A stretch of 56,427 nucleotides of DNA from Chloroflexi bacterium HGW-Chloroflexi-10 (GTDB lineage: Bacteria; Chloroflexota; Anaerolineae; Anaerolineales; Anaerolineaceae): contig PHBZ01000037.1 of assembly GCA_002840755.1 (NCBI GenBank), positions 37,505 through 93,931 of the forward strand, written 5' to 3'. Of this stretch, positions 53,057 through 56,427 are shown piece after piece. The translations under genes were made by a program, and so were the position numbers. The notes beneath the pieces were generated by a model. It was not told the DNA's origin. It worked only from the letters and a program-made list of their open reading frames with translations, and made no database searches. Each line of letters starts with the position of its first letter. Position 1 is the first letter of the stretch.

Positions 53057-54199
53057 TTAGAGAGCGCTGAGTAAGCCGACCAATGCGCCACCGGCGATGA
53101 GCCAGGTGCTGTTGACCTTGAAGTGAAAGAGCAGGACGGCGGTTACCAGGGTGATGATTATGGTGAGCGGGTCGATGATGGAGGCGCGTCCCAATTGCCA
53201 GGTGACCGCCGCCATCAACCCCAATGAAGCCACGTTGACCCCATCCAACAGGCTGGCAACCCGGGCAGATTGGCGCATTTTGGGGATGAAGGGATTGGAA
53301 ATTGCCACATAGATAAAAGAGGGCAAAAAGATACCCAGAGTGGCGAGGAGCGCACCGGGCGTCCCACCCAGAATATACCCGATGAAGGTAGCGGTGGTGA
53401 AGACCGGACCGGGGGTGACCTGCCCGATAGCAATGGCATCGATCAACTGCGTTTCGGTTAACCAGCCAAAACGCAGCACCAGATCGCTGCGCAAAAACGC
53501 CAGCAGTACATATCCGCTGCCATAGAGGAGTGCTCCAATCTTTAAGAATATAAAAAACAGGAGCGGCAGACTGAATTGAGTGGCTGCCTGGGCGATAACG
53601 GCGCTTCCAAACGGGACAAATACGGCACTTAGGTCTTTCGGGCGGAAATTCTGCACATTTTTGATGAGCATATAAACCAGACCACCACCAAACATGAGGG
53701 CGATCTCGTTAAGTTTGAAGAAATAGCCGGCCATTACCACCACGGCCAACCCGGCTAACAAGGGGGTTTTGAGGGCTCTTCTGCCCAGGCTCCACAAAGC
53801 CTGCAGGATAATCACTATGACTACCGGTTTTACGCCATATAACAGCCAGCCGACCTGCGGCAGGGAACCATATTGAATGTACAGCGCGGCCAGAACGGAG
53901 ACGATCAGCATGGCAGGGAGGATAAAACTGATTCCTCCCAGAATAAGACCGGGCCAGCCGGCGCGCAAGAAACTGAGATGGATGACCATTTCGGTGGAGT
54001 TGGGACCGGGGATCAAATTGGTGGCGCCCAGCAGATCCAAAAATTCACCTTCGCTTAGCCATTTACGCCGTTTAACGACCTCGGCATGCATTAAGGCAAT
54101 GTGGGCTGCCGGCCCGCCAAAAGCCGTTACGCCCAGCTTAAGAAATAAAAGGATGACTTCTTTGAGGCGTTGGGATTGGGTGGAATCACTGGTTGGCAA
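53057..54199 (-). CDS. chrA: chromate transporter
   Basis: A member of the CHR family, about 380 residues, full-length two-domain type. Domain 1 has FGGPAAHIALMHAEVV and GATNLIPGPNSTEM; domain 2 has FGWLTETQLIDAIAIGQVTPGPVFTTATFIGYI. Both PGP loops are present. About ten membrane helices. The family exports chromate in proton- or sulfate-linked fashion. The open frame starts with TTG at 54259; TTG at 54199 is preferred because AGGA lies 7 nt before it. Single gene. Confidence 0.88.
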   Translation of the reverse strand: MPTSDSTQSQRLKEVILLFLKLGVTAFGGPAAHIALMHAEVVKRRKWLSEGEFLDLLGATNLIPGPNSTEMVIHLSFLRAGWPGLILGGISFILPAMLIVSVLAALYIQYGSLPQVGWLLYGVKPVVIVIILQALWSLGRRALKTPLLAGLAVVVMAGYFFKLNEIALMFGGGLVYMLIKNVQNFRPKDLSAVFVPFGSAVIAQAATQFSLPLLFFIFLKIGALLYGSGYVLLAFLRSDLVLRFGWLTETQLIDAIAIGQVTPGPVFTTATFIGYILGGTPGALLATLGIFLPSFIYVAISNPFIPKMRQSARVASLLDGVNVASLGLMAAVTWQLGRASIIDPLTIIITLVTAVLLFHFKVNSTWLIAGGALVGLLSAL

Positions 54200-54420
54200 G
54201 ATTGTTTCCTGACAGGGGAGATATTTTTTAATTGTAAAGTCCGTGGTTGTTAACGGCAAACATTTGTGAGAGGAAAGAGTGAAAGAATTAAAGGGTTGAT
54301 CAGGATAACTTGGAATTTTTTTAGATCTTCTTTATGGTTTATTTGTTTTAATTCTGTACAATTGTAGTACTAGATTTTTAGTAAACTATCAATTTGCAAG
54401 AAGTTGGGATAAGGGTTTGT

Positions 54421-56214
54421 ATGCCTGCAATGCGATCGTATTTTAAATGGGGTTTGCGTAAGAAAATATTTTTTACCGTGCTTGCGGCTATTGCGCTCTC
54501 CATTGGAATTTCTAATTTTTTCAGTTATAGAAGGCTGTCACACAGCTTTATGGATTCGACGGCCGAAAAGATCAGTATCGTTGCCGAAAAGGCGGGGGCT
54601 AATGTGGCTGAAAAAATTGATAACGAAATTGATTTGCTCAAGGCTGTCGCATTTTCTGAAAATATTTATGCGGCTGTTAAGAATGCCAATCAGCTTGCAG
54701 ACGATCTGCCGCATGCAACCTTAGCCGCTTCTATAGAAGCTTTGGATTCAGCCTGGATACAAGGCAGCAGCTCTGTTGATGAGCTGATATATGACATTGA
54801 AACCAATACGACCAGTCAGTTCTTGCGTAATCTTCAGTCTGTCTATAATGAGGGAGTAGAAATTTTCGTCACAGATAAAAATGGACTGAATATTGCCATG
54901 ACAGGTCGAACCAGTGATTACTGGCAGGGAGACGAAGATTGGTGGCAAGCTTCCATTGCTGGAAGCGTTTATTGCAGTGACCCAATTTTTGATGAAAGCA
55001 GCCAGCATTGGGCCATGATTATTTCTGTGCCAGTATTAGAGAATGGAACCAGCGGCTCTGTGCTGGGGGTTGTGCGTGGAACGATTGATATCACAGCTTT
55101 ATTAAACTCGGTTTTTGATATCAGTTTTGGTGAAACCGGTAAAGGCTTTTTCGTCAGCAATGATGGATATGTGTATCAAAAAGATGCTGATGATTTAACC
55201 ATATCCCCAGTTTCTGAAGAGCTGGCAACCCATCTTACCGGAAACAAATCGAGATTGGTAGAAAGTATTAATGAGTTGGGAGAAGGAACCCAGGTTATAA
55301 CTATTCGAGAAGTTTCCAATGCTTCCCAATTGATAGGTTACGTGGTTGTGGTTGTCCAGGAGATGGAAATAAACAAGATGATCCTGGCTAATTCACAGGA
55401 AAATATTCTGATTGCTGTGATTTTGATGTTTGTACTGGGGTCTATCAGTATTATGATGTCGAATGGTATTCTCCATGGCATACAGACATTGAAGAATGAA
55501 GTTTCGAGACTGGCGATTGGGGATTATTCACGATCTTTTTCCAGACAAATCGAAACCTCGAAAGACCCGGATATTGTCAGCCTTGTGGATAGTTTTACTA
55601 AAATGAAATTGGCGGTTCAATCCAGAGAATATTCATTACAATCCAGTAATATCGAATTAAAACAGGCTTATGATGCCACTATTCAAGGTTGGGCCAAGGC
55701 ATTGGAATTGAGAGATGAAGAGACGAAGGGTCATAGCGAGAGGGTTGTCGACCTGGCGTTAAAACTGGCGGTAAAATACGGTTTTGAAGGGAAGGATCTG
55801 ACAAATTTTCGTGTTGGCGCGCTTTTGCATGATATCGGTAAAATGGGCATTCCGGATAGTATTTTACTGAAACCCAGCTCCCTGGATGCAGAAGAATGGG
55901 AAATCATGAAGACGCATCCGCAGCTGGCCTATCAATTATTATGTAAAATATCTTTTTTAAAAGATGCCCTGGATATTCCATACACTCATCATGAGCGTTG
56001 GGATGGCAGCGGTTACCCGTGCGGTTTGATCGGCACAAAAATACCCCTGGCTGCCAGAATATTCACTGTATTGGATGTTTGGGATGCATTGACGAACGAC
56101 CGACCTTACCGGAAAGCCTGGTCGGAGGCAGAGGCTAAAGCTTACCTGATTAAGAACCGTGGTGTTTTGTTTGATCCGGATGTTGTGGATAGTTTTTTTG
56201 AGTTGATTGGATAA
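54421..56214 (+). CDS. Cache-HAMP-HD-GYP cyclic-di-GMP phosphodiesterase
   Basis: A 597-residue membrane sensor. TM1 (about 12-33) and TM2 (about 330-350) bracket an extracellular Cache-like sensor domain that contains WWQASIAG and IFDESSQHWAMIISVPV. A HAMP domain follows, then a C-terminal HD-GYP domain: LHDIGKMGIPDSIL (about 468) and HHERWDGSGYPCGL (about 523), with the metal residues intact. The family hydrolyses cyclic di-GMP to GMP or pGpG. The ATG at 54421 is preferred (AAGG 6 nt upstream) to 54394. Convergent with a chemotaxis receptor gene, which suggests a motility or surface-lifestyle signalling locus. Confidence 0.92.
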   Translation: MPAMRSYFKWGLRKKIFFTVLAAIALSIGISNFFSYRRLSHSFMDSTAEKISIVAEKAGANVAEKIDNEIDLLKAVAFSENIYAAVKNANQLADDLPHATLAASIEALDSAWIQGSSSVDELIYDIETNTTSQFLRNLQSVYNEGVEIFVTDKNGLNIAMTGRTSDYWQGDEDWWQASIAGSVYCSDPIFDESSQHWAMIISVPVLENGTSGSVLGVVRGTIDITALLNSVFDISFGETGKGFFVSNDGYVYQKDADDLTISPVSEELATHLTGNKSRLVESINELGEGTQVITIREVSNASQLIGYVVVVVQEMEINKMILANSQENILIAVILMFVLGSISIMMSNGILHGIQTLKNEVSRLAIGDYSRSFSRQIETSKDPDIVSLVDSFTKMKLAVQSREYSLQSSNIELKQAYDATIQGWAKALELRDEETKGHSERVVDLALKLAVKYGFEGKDLTNFRVGALLHDIGKMGIPDSILLKPSSLDAEEWEIMKTHPQLAYQLLCKISFLKDALDIPYTHHERWDGSGYPCGLIGTKIPLAARIFTVLDVWDALTNDRPYRKAWSEAEAKAYLIKNRGVLFDPDVVDSFFELIG

Positions 56215-56288
56215 AGGGGGAAGGGGAAAATCAGCCGAAGAGTAATGAGTGGGAGGAATCAGGGTGGCAGGTTTGCTGACTAAAGCAA

Positions 56289-56316
56289 CACCCGCCGGGA
56301 ATATTCCCGACGGGTG
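56289..56316. terminator. hairpin between convergent genes
   Basis: CACCCG-CCGGGAA-TA-TTCCCGA-CGGGTG folds as a long stem with one mismatch. It lies between the HD-GYP stop and the receptor stop and could terminate both strands. T runs are weak on either side. A GAGTAAT heptamer copy lies upstream at about 56239-56250. Confidence 0.55.
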
Positions 56317-56347
56317 ACATAAAGAGCCTGTTTTGGTTTGTATATCC

Positions 56348-56427
56348 CTACAGTTTAAACTGCCGGACGACCTTGCGCAGATCCTCAGCCAGATCGGCCA
56401 GAGATTGGGCAGCCGCGGAGACTTCCT
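56348..56427 (-). CDS. methyl-accepting chemotaxis protein, 3' end only
   Basis: The minus strand reads EVSAAAQSLADLAEDLRKVV then RQFKL and TAG. The pattern EVSAAAQSLADLAEDLRK is the usual C-terminal end of a chemoreceptor helical hairpin. The gene continues beyond the window edge, so only about 25 codons are seen. No pentapeptide tether follows. Confidence 0.75.
   Translation of the reverse strand, partial: EVSAAAQSLADLAEDLRKVVRQFKL

Overview
The window looks like a chromosomal segment of a Chloroflexota bacterium, most likely Anaerolineae. The signs are a large MalT-like LuxR ATPase, secreted proteins with Thr/Pro-rich linkers, two secreted proteins ending in a (Y/F)MPVI motif, COG2509- and DUF6391-type proteins, and many intergenic short repeats. 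Coding GC is fairly high over most of the window and drops in an accessory block at about 24-38 kb. The lineage is inferred from these features only; no marker gene was compared.

Layout. 0-7.9 kb: a tRNA-Arg gene, a quinate-dehydrogenase-like/nucleotidyltransferase pair, a secreted ELWxSDGT-repeat protein, aspartokinase-threonine synthase (lysC-thrC) and a ZIP metal transporter. 8-17 kb: a secreted SGNH-like protein, a small helical protein, a COG2509 FAD dehydrogenase, a 1306-residue secreted multidomain M23 protein, holA and a DUF6391 membrane protein. 17-23.6 kb: an SDR epimerase, a MalT-like regulator and the purine pair xpt-guaA.

24-38.5 kb is an accessory/defence block. It holds a 67-aa protein gene with a consensus promoter, a Fic protein bracketed by ATCCCA repeats, HicAB, a DUF2726 nuclease-like protein, a membrane-winged-helix protein, a YegP protein, and a type I restriction-modification operon. 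The operon order is hsdM - RAYT - OLD-family ATPase - hsdS - hsdR. The RAYT (REP-associated tyrosine transposase) sits with 20-bp GGGCGACGCATGCGTCGCCC palindromes. Copies of the palindrome lie in frame inside the RAYT and inside hsdM, and a second copy of the last hsdM codons lies just upstream of the OLD gene. This is the most unusual part of the window.

39-56.4 kb: an LCP-family lipoprotein with an unknown partner, an MFS transporter, a DUF3592 protein, an SH3-like lipoprotein, a multi-pass membrane protein, an aldo/keto reductase, a soluble HAMP-GAF histidine kinase overlapping a zinc-ribbon protein, an ABC transporter pair, a chromate transporter, a Cache-HAMP-HD-GYP phosphodiesterase and the 3' end of a chemotaxis receptor.
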